From Clostridium_AD sp050717535 (lineage in GTDB: Bacteria; Bacillota; Clostridia; Clostridiales; Clostridiaceae), in contig NZ_JBOITM010000070.1 of assembly GCF_050717535.1 (NCBI RefSeq), positions 43,722 to 107,721 of the forward strand: a stretch of DNA of 64,000 nt, in the 5' to 3' direction. A model generated the notes under the pieces. That model made no database searches. It had not been told where the DNA came from and saw only the letters and a program-made list of their open reading frames with translations. The position numbers and the translations under genes were made by a program. Positions 1 to 8,467 of this stretch are shown here, piece by piece. How positions within the stretch are numbered: position 1 is the stretch's first letter; each line of letters begins with the position of its first letter.

Positions 1-18
1 ATCCTGGTTTTACTTAGC

Positions 19-741
19 TTAGGCATCGGAATCCTCCTTCCCAATATTTTCATTTAATATTCTATTAATATCTTCTAACCTCTCATAATTTAAAAAGTAA
101 TTAGCTGCTAAACGATTAAACTTAACTGTTGGTATTATAACTGTTTCATCCTGCAAATTAATAAGATTTTCTTTTTTTAGAAAGTTCATAACCTGGCTTA
201 TGTACCACCTTCTGGTTCGCAGGGCAGTTGAATCATCTTCATTAATTAAGGTAAACCAGTACTTTGCTATATCCGTAATTACTAGTCCACTTTGTTCATC
301 TACAGACTTATCATCACTGTCTAAAAAAAGCTCTAATCTTTCAGTGATTTTTTCGTCTAATTCCCCTAATTGAATTAAATCTCTTATCTTTACATTGCTA
401 CCTTTACCGCTGTAAAATTCAGAGGTGAATTGTAACATTATATACATAGCTAAAAATAAATCTATGTTTCTCATATCCGTTCTTGTAAATATTTCCTTTT
501 TAAGTTCAGCTCTCTTATAACCTAAAAATTCATTATCAACATTGGGAATAAAGTAAATGGTGTCGTCATATTTTTTAATGGCAACATTGCACTCTTCCTG
601 AAAAGCTTCAATTATCTCTCTGATGCTTCCATCACTAAAATATTGAAAAAGCTCCACATCCCCAACTGCAGTAAGCTCACCATTCTCTAATAAATAATTA
701 TACAACCTCATAGCTTTTCTTATATCATCTAATATATACAT
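19..741 (-). CDS. jetB: Wadjet JetB-like (MukE-like) subunit, DUF6063-type
   Basis: A 240-residue soluble protein with no signal peptide, acidic overall and apparently all-helical with winged-helix character. By position and composition it fits the MukE-like accessory subunit of a Wadjet SMC complex, which recognises and cleaves closed circular plasmid DNA. It is the third gene of the minus-strand run jetD-jetA-jetB and starts 8 bases after the jetA stop, with a GGAG-type SD inside the end of jetA, so translation is probably coupled. An AGGA-like SD lies in the last bases at the window edge, implying that the next gene (expected: jetC ATPase) starts just outside. The sequence itself is poorly conserved, so the call rests largely on its neighbours JetA and JetD. 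Confidence 0.7.
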   Translation of the reverse strand: MYILDDIRKAMRLYNYLLENGELTAVGDVELFQYFSDGSIREIIEAFQEECNVAIKKYDDTIYFIPNVDNEFLGYKRAELKKEIFTRTDMRNIDLFLAMYIMLQFTSEFYSGKGSNVKIRDLIQLGELDEKITERLELFLDSDDKSVDEQSGLVITDIAKYWFTLINEDDSTALRTRRWYISQVMNFLKKENLINLQDETVIIPTVKFNRLAANYFLNYERLEDINRILNENIGKEDSDA

Positions 742-749
742 ATATTTAT

Positions 750-2345
750 CTACTCCAATTTCATAATAATATTAGGACAATTTAAATTTTGCAGGGTTAC
801 AAAGTCCTCATTAGCATCTTCTCCTTGTTTTTCAGTTATTGTAAGACGCGCGCCATCGCTACACTTGTTAAAATAGATATACTTAACGAGTACAAGCCTA
901 TATTTTTCATTTAACTCCTCTACCAATAAGGATCTAAGATCAAATTCAATTTCCTCATTATCATAAGCATCATTTTGATCTCTTACCATTTCCTCTACAT
1001 CTATAATCCCAATTCTTAAAAGTTCAATTAAAACCTCTGAAAACTTTCTCACAGTGGGTACAAGTTTTTTATACTCTAAAATATCTTTATTGTTATAAAA
1101 ATTCATTAGGCTTAATAAGTCCGAGTCCTTATTTTCCACTAGAAAAGCTAATATAACAGAAATTATTTCTTTATACTCTGCTCTATTTTTCTGCTTTAAA
1201 ATAAGCTCGTAATCTTCATTGTCTATCATGTCTATTACAATCTCATCCTCTTCATCGTCTTTAAAATAAAGATTTTGTTCATTAAACATAGAATTTATAT
1301 TGAACTTTTTAGCTATGCTAGCTTTAAACAGTGGATTAAATAGTTTATATACACTACCAAGCCTCGAGGCATCTTTCTCAATGGGCCTGAGCAAATCATC
1401 TTTAATATTAATTCTCTTATTATTATAATAAAAGCTTGCTTCTTCCAGCGCCTTTTTATACTCATCTTTAAAATGAAAATGACAAGTTATAAGCTCACCA
1501 GCCTTATAGGATATACTAATCAAAAGCTCTTTTATCTTGCCAAGTTGCTTTAAAGAATCATAATTTTCCTTAGTAATTTCTATATCAGTTCTACTTAGTC
1601 TTTCTTCCTCTACAATAATTATTTCCTTGAGCTCATCGAATTTCTTGTTTTGCTCCACCAGCACTTGTATATTTTTTAAAAAATTCTCTTCAAAATCGCT
1701 CTGTTCTATAGAAAATATATTTTCTCTCGTTTTATATATAAAATTATTCACCACATTTATCTGCGCCGTTATAAGGTTATTTAAGTTTTCAACTGCCAAA
1801 AGCCCTTGAGAGAAATTTTTTCTCTTTAAGCTCATCTCTAAAATCATTTGATTAATATCTATCTGAGTTTTCTCATCCACCTCTAAAGCTCCTAGTATAA
1901 GCCTATACCCCTCCTGCGTGAGAGTAAATGTACTTTTATTATTATCGAGTTTCGAAGTTCTTTGCTGTAGGAGATGATAATCATATACTTTCTTTTCTCC
2001 CGTTGAATAATCAATGGTGGTAAACATAAATGGTTTACCATCATTTCTAAGAATTTTATAAACAATGAAATGTGTAATATCATAAGCCTCTTCCTCTGTT
2101 AGGACTCTATCATAATACTTAGAGGCCAGGTCATCTAATAATGCAGACATACTGTTTAAGGTGCATTCCTCATCCTTCAATGACTTGTCCAAGACAAAGC
2201 ACATCAAACTATAAACTAAATTTATAAGTTCCATGCTCGTAAAATATTCTTTAAAGGTAGTTAAAGTTGAAACCTTGTTGTCAATTAAAAAGGAGTAGGA
2301 CAGCTTCTCCATTCTCTTATGAAAATTATTTAAAAAATCATACAT
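750..2345 (-). CDS. jetA: Wadjet JetA-like (MukF/kleisin-like) subunit, DUF5716-type
   Basis: A 531-residue cytoplasmic protein with long predicted helical and coiled-coil stretches (about 185-320) between globular ends, as expected of the kleisin-like JetA subunit that bridges the SMC heads. The open frame extends 8 codons upstream, but the start MYDF at 2345 is preferred: AGGGGGAG lies a few bases before it, and it falls 1 base after the jetD stop. This tight packing indicates one transcript. The C-terminal third is very acidic. Family placement (DUF5716/JetA) is from memory of the family and the operon context; no catalytic residues are expected. Confidence 0.75.
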   Translation of the reverse strand: MYDFLNNFHKRMEKLSYSFLIDNKVSTLTTFKEYFTSMELINLVYSLMCFVLDKSLKDEECTLNSMSALLDDLASKYYDRVLTEEEAYDITHFIVYKILRNDGKPFMFTTIDYSTGEKKVYDYHLLQQRTSKLDNNKSTFTLTQEGYRLILGALEVDEKTQIDINQMILEMSLKRKNFSQGLLAVENLNNLITAQINVVNNFIYKTRENIFSIEQSDFEENFLKNIQVLVEQNKKFDELKEIIIVEEERLSRTDIEITKENYDSLKQLGKIKELLISISYKAGELITCHFHFKDEYKKALEEASFYYNNKRINIKDDLLRPIEKDASRLGSVYKLFNPLFKASIAKKFNINSMFNEQNLYFKDDEEDEIVIDMIDNEDYELILKQKNRAEYKEIISVILAFLVENKDSDLLSLMNFYNNKDILEYKKLVPTVRKFSEVLIELLRIGIIDVEEMVRDQNDAYDNEEIEFDLRSLLVEELNEKYRLVLVKYIYFNKCSDGARLTITEKQGEDANEDFVTLQNLNCPNIIMKLE

Positions 2346-2346
2346 T

Positions 2347-3354
2347 CTACTCCCCCTCACTGAGCACATTATAGTTAACTATTTCTTGTGGTATGTAACC
2401 ACCCATTTTAAATATTTTTAAAATTTTTTCTGCATAAGGCTTTATTTCAGTAAGAAAAACAACATCTATATTTTTATTTTGTTTTTCGCTATAGCATGGT
2501 AACACTCTATTCTCTGCTAGGTTAACCATTGTAATATAGGCATTCACAAATAGCTCTATATTAAATTTATCAGAGTATCTTTTTTTAAGCCTTTCATATA
2601 TAGAAATACCCTCATAGTCAATATCTCCCCAATATAATACACTTAAAGGTTGCAGAAGATATTCTTCTACAGTAAACTCATACTCCTCAAGAGATTTTTC
2701 TATGTTTTTTCCACAGCCGTAAATAATAGTATCCACAGTTTCCCCTAAAAATACCTCCCTACCCTGAAGCATTAGTTTTCTTATAGTATACCAAGTGTCC
2801 TTATTTTCAATAATAAGTACTCTTTGATTTCTTCCCCTTTTACAAGAAAAATATACAAAAGGTTCTGGTGTTTTATAAACATTTAATTCCTCTAGTGTAA
2901 GGCCTAAGTTTCTCAAAATACACTGTCCATTACCATCTTTTAAAAATTTTTCTTGGCCCCATATTTCAAAACTTCTTTCATTTATGGACATAGTAACTCC
3001 AAACTTACTTTTACTACTTCTGAAATAATTAGCTAAGTACTCTATATATTCTTTATCATCTTTATATTTTTTAAGATTATTCAGATAAAATTCTCTATTA
3101 AAGTTTAGTGGAAAGCTATAGTTAATATCTTCCTTAAGAAAAGTAAGATCCTCTTCTACAAAGTTAACCCTATATTTATTATAAAGGAAGGGCATCCTTC
3201 CATTTGATTTACTGCCTTTAACTTCCTTTAAAACACCCTCTGTAACCTTTGTCTTTACTAACTCTACAAGCACGCCGTAATTCTCTATTTTAAAGTATTC
3301 TTGAATTTCTGTTAGACTTATTATCCTTTTCTCCAAATCATAAACAGTTTTCAT
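2347..3354 (-). CDS. jetD: Wadjet nuclease subunit JetD-like (Toprim/DUF2220 C-terminus)
   Basis: A 335-residue protein. The C-terminal part carries the hallmark LYWGDIDYEGISIYERL (about residues 240-256), a Toprim-like acidic G-D-I-D-x-x-G motif typical of JetD, the topoisomerase VI-A-like subunit that cuts DNA in Wadjet. A further acidic residue (E in IPQEIVNY) sits near the C-terminus. The N-terminus looks like an HTH/arm domain. It is the first gene of the operon, ahead of jetA and jetB, so the order is D-A-B-(C) rather than the namesake A-B-C-D. It shares its 5' flank with an intrinsic terminator of the upstream gene, which makes it the likely promoter-proximal gene. This is the most secure member of the set. 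Confidence 0.85.
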   Translation of the reverse strand: MKTVYDLEKRIISLTEIQEYFKIENYGVLVELVKTKVTEGVLKEVKGSKSNGRMPFLYNKYRVNFVEEDLTFLKEDINYSFPLNFNREFYLNNLKKYKDDKEYIEYLANYFRSSKSKFGVTMSINERSFEIWGQEKFLKDGNGQCILRNLGLTLEELNVYKTPEPFVYFSCKRGRNQRVLIIENKDTWYTIRKLMLQGREVFLGETVDTIIYGCGKNIEKSLEEYEFTVEEYLLQPLSVLYWGDIDYEGISIYERLKKRYSDKFNIELFVNAYITMVNLAENRVLPCYSEKQNKNIDVVFLTEIKPYAEKILKIFKMGGYIPQEIVNYNVLSEGE

Positions 3355-3428
3355 TAAATCAACCCCATTTTTTAATATCTACCCAATTAATTATACAATA
3401 TCTATACATTAGAATGCAAAATTATTAA

Positions 3429-3466
3429 GGATAGAGAAAGTCTTTTTATAGATACTTTCTCTATCC
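3429..3466 (-). terminator. Intrinsic terminator after the small membrane protein gene
   Basis: A perfect 13-bp stem (3429-3441 with 3454-3466, GGATAGAGAAAGT and its complement) with a 12-base loop. On the minus strand it is followed by a T-rich tract. It lies between the small membrane protein gene and jetD and so isolates the Wadjet operon. Confidence 0.75.
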
Positions 3467-3484
3467 TATTTTCAAATATTACCA

Positions 3485-3784
3485 TTATACATCTTTTTTA
3501 TATTCTAAGTTTTTCTTATTTATTGCAGTGGGTTGGTAATTTTTAAGAACTTCAGCCAAAGACATGCAGCCCACTATCAGAAAAGGTAAGGTGCTCTTAA
3601 ATTTAAATTTACCTATAGTAACAAAAAAGAGAAAAGAAAGGAAAGAAATCATACTTATAGCAAAGTAAATTTTCTTACTATTTCTCTTATTAGTGTTTTT
3701 ATTGCTAAAAATAAGATTACTAATTATACATAAACTAAAAAAAATAACTAGTGCACTCATTAAAAAATCGAATGATTTTATCAT
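3485..3784 (-). CDS. Small membrane protein of unknown function
   Basis: A 99-residue hydrophobic protein with about three membrane segments (about residues 5-27, 40-60 and 64-80) separated by a Lys/Asn-rich loop, and a charged C-terminal tail. A strong SD (AAGGGGGAT) precedes the ATG, so it is likely translated. No family is recognised. It is upstream of the Wadjet genes on the same strand but separated from them by a strong terminator, so membership in that system is not supported. Confidence 0.6.
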   Translation of the reverse strand: MIKSFDFLMSALVIFFSLCIISNLIFSNKNTNKRNSKKIYFAISMISFLSFLFFVTIGKFKFKSTLPFLIVGCMSLAEVLKNYQPTAINKKNLEYKKDV

Positions 3785-4028
3785 ACTTTATCCCCCTTTG
3801 ACGCCACCCACGTAACTAATGGCAAGTTTTATACATATCCTTCTCTATTCTACCGTAAATTTTTACATTTTGTTAGTTAAAAATCCATAAACCCATTCTA
3901 TCATAAAAATTTCTTAGTTAGGCTAATAATGTAACATTTCACTATTAAAAAGATTATTTACAAGAGTTTATTGTAATTCAAAGAATTTATTTACATTTAA
4001 CTGTATCTATTATATAGCAACAGTAGAC

Positions 4029-4067
4029 AATGAGGTGGTGCACTTGCCAAGTGAATGGCACCTCATT
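4029..4067 (-). terminator. Hairpin overlapping the nfo stop codon, possible terminator
   Basis: AATGAGGTG (4029-4037) pairs with CACCTCATT (4059-4067), with an inner CACTTG/CAAGTG pairing. It overlaps the nfo stop codon. The T-run after the stem is poor, so it may be a 3'-end processing hairpin rather than a classic terminator. Confidence 0.4.
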
Positions 4068-4896
4068 CTACATATGCATCTCTCAGTATTTTAATTTCTC
4101 TAGCATGACCAGATAATTCATTCGGTGTTTCTAAAAAAAATGGCAAATGATGTAATTTGGGGTGATTAATAATTCTAGTTATAGCTTCGAGTCCAATATA
4201 ACCTTCACCAATTGTTTCATGGCGATCTTTATGACTTTCAAATGGATTTTTGCTATCATTTAAGTGAATTGCATATAAATTATCAAGACCAATAATCCTA
4301 TCAAATTCATTTATGACTCCATCTAAATCATTAACGATATCATAACCAGCATCGTAAACATGGCAAGTATCAAGACATACTCCCATCTTATCAGAAAGAA
4401 TGACTCCATCAAGAATTTGTTTTAGTTCTTCAAAACTTTGGCCTACTTCCGTTCCTTTGCCGGACATAGTTTCAAGAAGTACTCTAGTAGTTTGTTCTGG
4501 TTTTAACACAGTATTAAGCAGATTTATAATGTATTCGATGCCTACCTTGGCCCCTTGTTTTACATGACTACCAGGGTGAAAATTATAAAGACTATTTGGC
4601 ATATATTCCATTCTATTTAAATCATCTTCCATAATTTTCAGTGCAAATTCTCTTGTGTGTTCATCTGCAGAACAAGCATTTAAGGTATATGGGGCATGTG
4701 CTAGAATTACAGCAAATTTGTTTTCTTTTGCTATTTCTAATAGTGCTTCTACGTCTTTTGGGTCAATTTCTTTTGCTTTACTACCTCTAGGATTACGGGT
4801 GAAAAATTGAAATGTATTTGCCCCTATTTTAAGAGCATCTTCTCCCATAGCTTTATAGCCTTTTGAAACTGATAAATGGCAACCTATATTTAACAT
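4063..4896 (-). CDS. nfo: Endonuclease IV (AP endonuclease)
   Basis: A 277-residue TIM-barrel metalloenzyme of base-excision repair that cleaves 5' of abasic sites. The full-length family pattern is visible: an N-terminal GCHLSVSKGY, an internal NFHPGSH, LETMSGKGTEVG, VCLDTCHVYDAGYD, IHLNDSKNPFESHKDRHETIG (around the middle to end) and FFLETPN near the C-terminus. These supply the His, Glu and Asp ligands of the three-zinc site. Length matches the family. The ATG is preceded by GGAGG. It has its own 5' region, and the hairpin in the pepP-nfo interval separates it from the peptidase gene upstream. Confidence 0.95.
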   Translation of the reverse strand: MLNIGCHLSVSKGYKAMGEDALKIGANTFQFFTRNPRGSKAKEIDPKDVEALLEIAKENKFAVILAHAPYTLNACSADEHTREFALKIMEDDLNRMEYMPNSLYNFHPGSHVKQGAKVGIEYIINLLNTVLKPEQTTRVLLETMSGKGTEVGQSFEELKQILDGVILSDKMGVCLDTCHVYDAGYDIVNDLDGVINEFDRIIGLDNLYAIHLNDSKNPFESHKDRHETIGEGYIGLEAITRIINHPKLHHLPFFLETPNELSGHAREIKILRDAYVE

Positions 4897-4967
4897 GATT
4901 ATTCCTCCAATTTTAAACTTTCTCTATTTATTGAAATTATAATAAAATAGTTATAAATCTATCTATA

Positions 4968-5007
4968 AAAACCCCATAGACTACATGAAAGTAATCCATA
5001 GGGTTTT
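4968..5007 (-). terminator. Intrinsic terminator of the M24 peptidase gene
   Basis: AAAACCC (4968-4974) pairs with GGGTTTT (5001-5007), continued inward by an imperfect stem ending in TAC/GTA around a 6-base loop. On the minus strand it is followed by a run of five T. It begins 45 bases after the gene's stop. Confidence 0.65.
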
Positions 5008-5051
5008 CATTAAAATCTTTTATGTTTTAAAAAAACTAACACTTAATTATT

Positions 5052-6128
5052 CTATTCTACAATAATTAAATCTTTTGAAGAATGATTTAATACTTCACAA
5101 CCATCCTTAGTAACTATTACTAAATCTTCTATACGAACACCAACATCTCCTGGAATATAAATTCCTGGTTCTATTGAAAAACAGTTTCCTACTTCTACTT
5201 TATCAGTATTAACAGAAGAAACATCACCAAACTCATGATCTTGAAGTCCTATTGAATGTCCTAATCTATGAGTGAAATATTTCCCATAACCTTTTTCTGT
5301 AATATAGTCTCTTGCTGCCGCATCAATATCACAGAATCTAACTCCTGGTTTAACTTTCTCAATTCCTCTTTTGTTAGCTTCTCTAACTATGTCATAAACT
5401 TCTCTGCTATGGTCTGATACACTTTTATAAAAAACGGTCCTTGTAGTATCTGAGCAATATGAGTCTTTAATACAACCAATATCAATAACTACACTATCGC
5501 CTTCTTTAACTGTTGAGTTATCCATAACATGATGAGGGTCTGCTGCATTAGCACCATAACCTACTATAGGGTCAAAAGAATGTCCCTCAGCTCCCATTTC
5601 TTCCCACATGTCACCAAGTATTTTTCCCATTTTCTTTTCAGTATATTTTTTAGAAACAAGCTTTATCATCTTTTCAACAGCAATATCATTAAGCTTTGAT
5701 GATGCTCTCAAAAGTTCCTTTTCTTTTTCATCCTTTGAACTTCTTACTTTATCAATAATTTTAGAACCATTAACAAATGTGCTACCACCTTTTAGCTCCA
5801 TTAATCTTAATAAGAAATGTGCAGGCCAGTCTTTATCTATGCCCATTGGAATATCTTTATTAATATGTTTTGAAAGAATTTCTACTGGTTTTTCAGTATC
5901 ACTATACCATATCATTTCTAATCCTAAGTCTTCACTTATAGGAAATAACTCATTTATGAATAACTTGTTATGCCCATCTGTGTTAATATACAATGCTAGC
6001 ATTCTTTCTCCTGGTAATATCCATTTGCCCGTAAGATAAAAAATAGCATTCGAATCAGAAACTATCATCTGAGGTATTTTCTTTTCTCGCATAATCTTTA
6101 AAACCTTGTTAAGTCTTTCCTGTATCAT
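5052..6128 (-). CDS. M24B metallopeptidase, Xaa-Pro aminopeptidase/dipeptidase family
   Basis: 358 residues, in two parts. The N-terminal creatinase-like domain (1-130) is followed by a pita-bread catalytic domain carrying all five dinuclear-metal ligands: Asp in VVIDIG, Asp in SDTTRT, His in HRLGHSIGL, Glu in SIEPGIY and Glu in RIEDL. It is likely cytosolic and releases N-terminal residues preceding proline, or splits Xaa-Pro dipeptides. It starts at ATG behind AGGAGG. It is divergent from an XRE-cupin regulator across a 411-bp AT-rich gap with a 20-bp periodic repeat, which suggests regulation by that neighbour. Aminopeptidase and prolidase are hard to separate from sequence alone. Confidence 0.88.
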   Translation of the reverse strand: MIQERLNKVLKIMREKKIPQMIVSDSNAIFYLTGKWILPGERMLALYINTDGHNKLFINELFPISEDLGLEMIWYSDTEKPVEILSKHINKDIPMGIDKDWPAHFLLRLMELKGGSTFVNGSKIIDKVRSSKDEKEKELLRASSKLNDIAVEKMIKLVSKKYTEKKMGKILGDMWEEMGAEGHSFDPIVGYGANAADPHHVMDNSTVKEGDSVVIDIGCIKDSYCSDTTRTVFYKSVSDHSREVYDIVREANKRGIEKVKPGVRFCDIDAAARDYITEKGYGKYFTHRLGHSIGLQDHEFGDVSSVNTDKVEVGNCFSIEPGIYIPGDVGVRIEDLVIVTKDGCEVLNHSSKDLIIVE

Positions 6129-6280
6129 TAAAAATCCCTCCTAAAATATTATGATTATATTTTAATTCTCTGTATTGAGCAGAGAAATATAAACTATCTT
6201 TTTTTTATTAAACCTAATAGTCAGTATATTATGTTATTTATAATATATTATATCATAAAAAATTATAATATGCCTAACTT

Positions 6281-6361
6281 TTTAAGTATAGCAGTAATAC
6301 TTCAAGTATAACAATAATTAATTTAAATATTACAGTAACTACTTAAATAAAACAATATTTT
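6281..6361. repeat. Four degenerate 20-21-bp tandem units in the divergent promoter region
   Basis: Units begin at about 6281, 6301, 6322 and 6342, with the approximate consensus TTNAAGTATANCANTAAT. Units 1 and 2 agree at about 15 of 20 positions; the later ones are more degenerate. The spacing equals about two helical turns. The unit lies in the 411-bp gap (6129-6539) between the peptidase and the XRE-cupin gene, where I see no other gene. Confidence 0.5.
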
Positions 6362-6539
6362 TTTTATACATATCATAATTATTATAATATTATAATATTA
6401 TAATGTTTATTATATTGAATAATTTTTTTTAATATGTTATCATATCTAATAATAGATATGGACACTTTTGGTAAAAAAATATTATTTTTAATAATATACC
6501 ATTATGTTTTTTGATAAGTATAAAATTTGGGGGTATTTA

Positions 6540-7085
6540 ATGATAGCTGAGATATCAGGTAAAATTCGTAATTTAAGAAAAGAAAAGAATCTAACCTTAA
6601 AAGATTTGAGTGTTAAAACCGGCCTTTCAGTAAGCTTTCTATCTCAGGTAGAAAATGGCTATTCTTCACTTGCAATAACTTCACTAAAAAAAATTGCAGA
6701 AGCACTAAATGTAACAATGAACTATTTCTTCAAAGCTCCTGGAAAACACAATTTTTTGGTTAAGTCCGAAGAAGAAAAAACATTTAAAATAGAGGGCTCA
6801 AATTCTGAATTTATTAGAATTAGTGGAGATTTTCCTGGGAGAAAAATTGAATCCTTGATAGTTATTCTTCCACCAAAAGAAATGCATGGAAGTAGTTCTA
6901 ATCATCCTGGAGAGGAATTTGTTTATGTGCTTGAAGGCGCATTAATTGTAAACCTTTCTGGAACCGATTATCTAGTAAAAGCAGGAGATTCAATTCAATA
7001 TCCTTCAACAACTGATCATTCTTGGTTAAATCCACTTAATCAAAACACAAAACTTCTTAGTATCACTACTCCATTAATTTTCTAA
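6540..7085 (+). CDS. XRE-family transcriptional regulator with C-terminal cupin domain
   Basis: 181 residues. An N-terminal helix-turn-helix (about 1-60, with LTLKDLSVKTGLSVSFLSQVENG) is joined to a C-terminal cupin barrel (about 105-175: HPGEEFVYVLEGALIVNLSG, then AGDSIQYPSTTDHSW). Members sense small ligands and repress or activate nearby metabolic genes. The frame is open from 6504, but the start MIAEISG at 6540 has a GGGGG SD 6 bases upstream and begins the normal HTH domain. It is divergent from the M24 peptidase gene, its plausible target. It ends in an intrinsic terminator. The ligand cannot be deduced. Confidence 0.88.
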   Translation: MIAEISGKIRNLRKEKNLTLKDLSVKTGLSVSFLSQVENGYSSLAITSLKKIAEALNVTMNYFFKAPGKHNFLVKSEEEKTFKIEGSNSEFIRISGDFPGRKIESLIVILPPKEMHGSSSNHPGEEFVYVLEGALIVNLSGTDYLVKAGDSIQYPSTTDHSWLNPLNQNTKLLSITTPLIF

Positions 7086-7091
7086 TCCTAT

Positions 7092-7116
7092 AAAAAAAGG
7101 CCCTAAGCCTTTTTTT
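7092..7116 (+). terminator. Bidirectional intrinsic terminator
   Basis: AAAAAAAGGC (7092-7101) pairs with GCCTTTTTTT (7107-7116) around a 5-base loop. It serves the XRE-cupin gene on the plus strand and the convergent DUF6465-type gene on the minus strand. Confidence 0.9.
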
Positions 7117-7124
7117 ACATTATA

Positions 7125-7514
7125 TTATGATAATTTTAAATTCATTTTAATTTCTTCATTTATCAAACAGTAGGCCGTATCTTCTTCAACCTTTATATAT
7201 ACAGACAAGGTTTTAAGTTCTGAAATCTTATGAGATTTTACCCATTCTTCATAAATATTTTCAAGTAATATTTTTTTACTAACCTCTTTTCCGTGATATT
7301 GAACATAGAATCCAACATCAATTTTCTTAGCAATTGTTTTTTTTGCTGCAGTAGTTGCTTTAGTAGCTCTAGTTTTAACACTTTTAGCAGTATCTTTCAC
7401 CGCACTTATAGTCTTTCCCATATTTTCTTTTGTTTCTTCCGTAGATTTTATAACTTTTTCTGCTGTTGCCTTTAAAGCCTCTTTAGCAGATGTTAAATTA
7501 TTATCTTTTTTCAT
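7125..7514 (-). CDS. DUF6465-type protein with histone/phasin-like Ala-Lys-rich N-terminus
   Basis: 129 residues. The first half is a low-complexity amphipathic helix rich in Ala, Lys and Thr (for example KTRATKATTAAKKTIAKK), resembling histone H1-like or phasin tails. The second half (about 66-129) is a compact alpha/beta domain (VGFYVQYHGKEVS, then YIKVEEDTAYCLINEE) that I associate with DUF6465. Function is unknown; the basic tail would suit nucleic-acid binding, but that is inference. It begins at ATG behind a GGAGGTAAAGG-like SD and converges on the XRE-cupin gene across a shared terminator. Confidence 0.65.
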   Translation of the reverse strand: MKKDNNLTSAKEALKATAEKVIKSTEETKENMGKTISAVKDTAKSVKTRATKATTAAKKTIAKKIDVGFYVQYHGKEVSKKILLENIYEEWVKSHKISELKTLSVYIKVEEDTAYCLINEEIKMNLKLS

Positions 7515-8120
7515 ATCCTTTACCTCCGTTTATAATTTTTTTAGTTTGTTATTATATTCTATATTATTTTTAAAAACCCTTTTTTGTAGGAATAAAATAA
7601 TTAACCACTTATAATTGCAAAATACAATACAAACATTATAACACTACTTTACAATATATGGAATTAAATCCAATTAATAATGAAAAAAAATTAATTTCAA
7701 TCATAAAAATCCTTCTTTAAATATTTAATTTATTTACCTTAATAATTAACATTATCTTTTTTCTCAATTATATTACAATATATTAATTAATTATATAACC
7801 ATTTAATAATAATATAACCAAATTATTAAAAGCAAATGGAATTCCATGTGCCTTTTGTTTTAAACTTGTCACTTGCCAAAATGGTATCAAATATCTTGAC
7901 TTATGCAAATACAATTTCATATTCACACTTAGTAAAATGTAGAATATACTAAAGTACGAGCTATACCTTCCTTAATTACAGGATTTTAAATAAAGAAGTC
8001 TATCATCTAGCTGTGATGGTATCAATACTAAAGCATCTCCAATACTTAAGTTAAAGCATAAAATTTCTTCTTAAGGTGGTTAATGAAAACACTTTAGTAG
8101 ATTTTTAAAACTTTTACTTA
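7515..8120. other. Gene-free AT-rich stretch
   Basis: About 600 bases with no credible ORF, RNA gene or strong hairpin that I can identify. It presumably holds the promoters of the two divergent genes at its ends. Confidence 0.5.
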
Positions 8121-8172
8121 GGTACAGTAAAATAAATAACAAGCATTCAAGTGCTATTTATTTTACTGTACC
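8121..8172 (+). promoter_or_regulatory. 18-bp perfect inverted repeat in the leader of the Cys-rich gene
   Basis: GGTACAGTAAAATAAATA (8121-8138) is perfectly complementary to 8155-8172, separated by 16 bases that contain a small AGCA/TGCT pairing. It ends 8 bases before the AAAGGAGG SD of the downstream gene. No T-run follows, so it resembles an operator or an mRNA-stabilising 5' hairpin more than a terminator. Confidence 0.6.
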
Positions 8173-8196
8173 GAATTTAAAAAGGAGGTTATTTAA

Positions 8197-8421
8197 ATGA
8201 GTCATAGACATAATAATAATTGTTGTAATAATAACTGTTGCTGTAGGCCTACTTCCAACTGTGGAAATAACTGTTGCTGTGGAAACAATTCTGGAAATAG
8301 TTGTGGAAATGGATGTGGAAATGGAATCGGTGGCGGCAGTGGCATCTGGTTACTTCTCTTGCTTTTAGGTGTTGGCGGCGGCGGCTGTGGCTGTGGTAGA
8401 GGGTTTGGTGGCTTTTTTTAG
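8197..8421 (+). CDS. Cys/Gly/Asn-rich low-complexity small protein
   Basis: 74 residues with an extreme composition. The N-terminal half is built of Asn, Cys and Gly with CC and CCC clusters (about 15 Cys in all). Then comes a short hydrophobic stretch (GIWLLLLLLGVGGG) and a Gly/Cys tail ending in GFGGFF. It has a near-ideal SD (AAAGGAGG, 8 bases before ATG), a strong terminator and an unusual 5' hairpin, so it looks like a real, well-expressed gene. The Cys clusters suggest metal binding or disulfide cross-linking; similar Gly/Cys-rich peptides occur in spore coats. No family is recognised, and the function is inference only. Confidence 0.7.
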   Translation: MSHRHNNNCCNNNCCCRPTSNCGNNCCCGNNSGNSCGNGCGNGIGGGSGIWLLLLLLGVGGGGCGCGRGFGGFF

Positions 8422-8431
8422 TTAATTAAAA

Positions 8432-8464
8432 AAGCACTTCTAATAATAATTATTAGAAGTGCTT
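8432..8464. terminator. Bidirectional intrinsic terminator
   Basis: A perfect 15-bp stem (8432-8446 with 8450-8464; AAGCACTTCTAATAA) with a TAA loop. It is followed by T6 on the minus strand, where it terminates the ABC-F gene. On the plus strand it ends the Cys-rich gene. Confidence 0.9.
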
Positions 8465-8467
8465 CTC

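Noticed and set aside
3485..3784. Small membrane protein as a fifth Wadjet component
   Set aside because: A strong terminator separates it from jetD and no Wadjet type I know of has such a subunit.
5608..6039. 143-codon plus-strand frame inside the M24 peptidase gene
   Set aside because: Shadow of a well-supported gene; no SD and Ser/Phe/Leu-rich composition typical of antisense frames.
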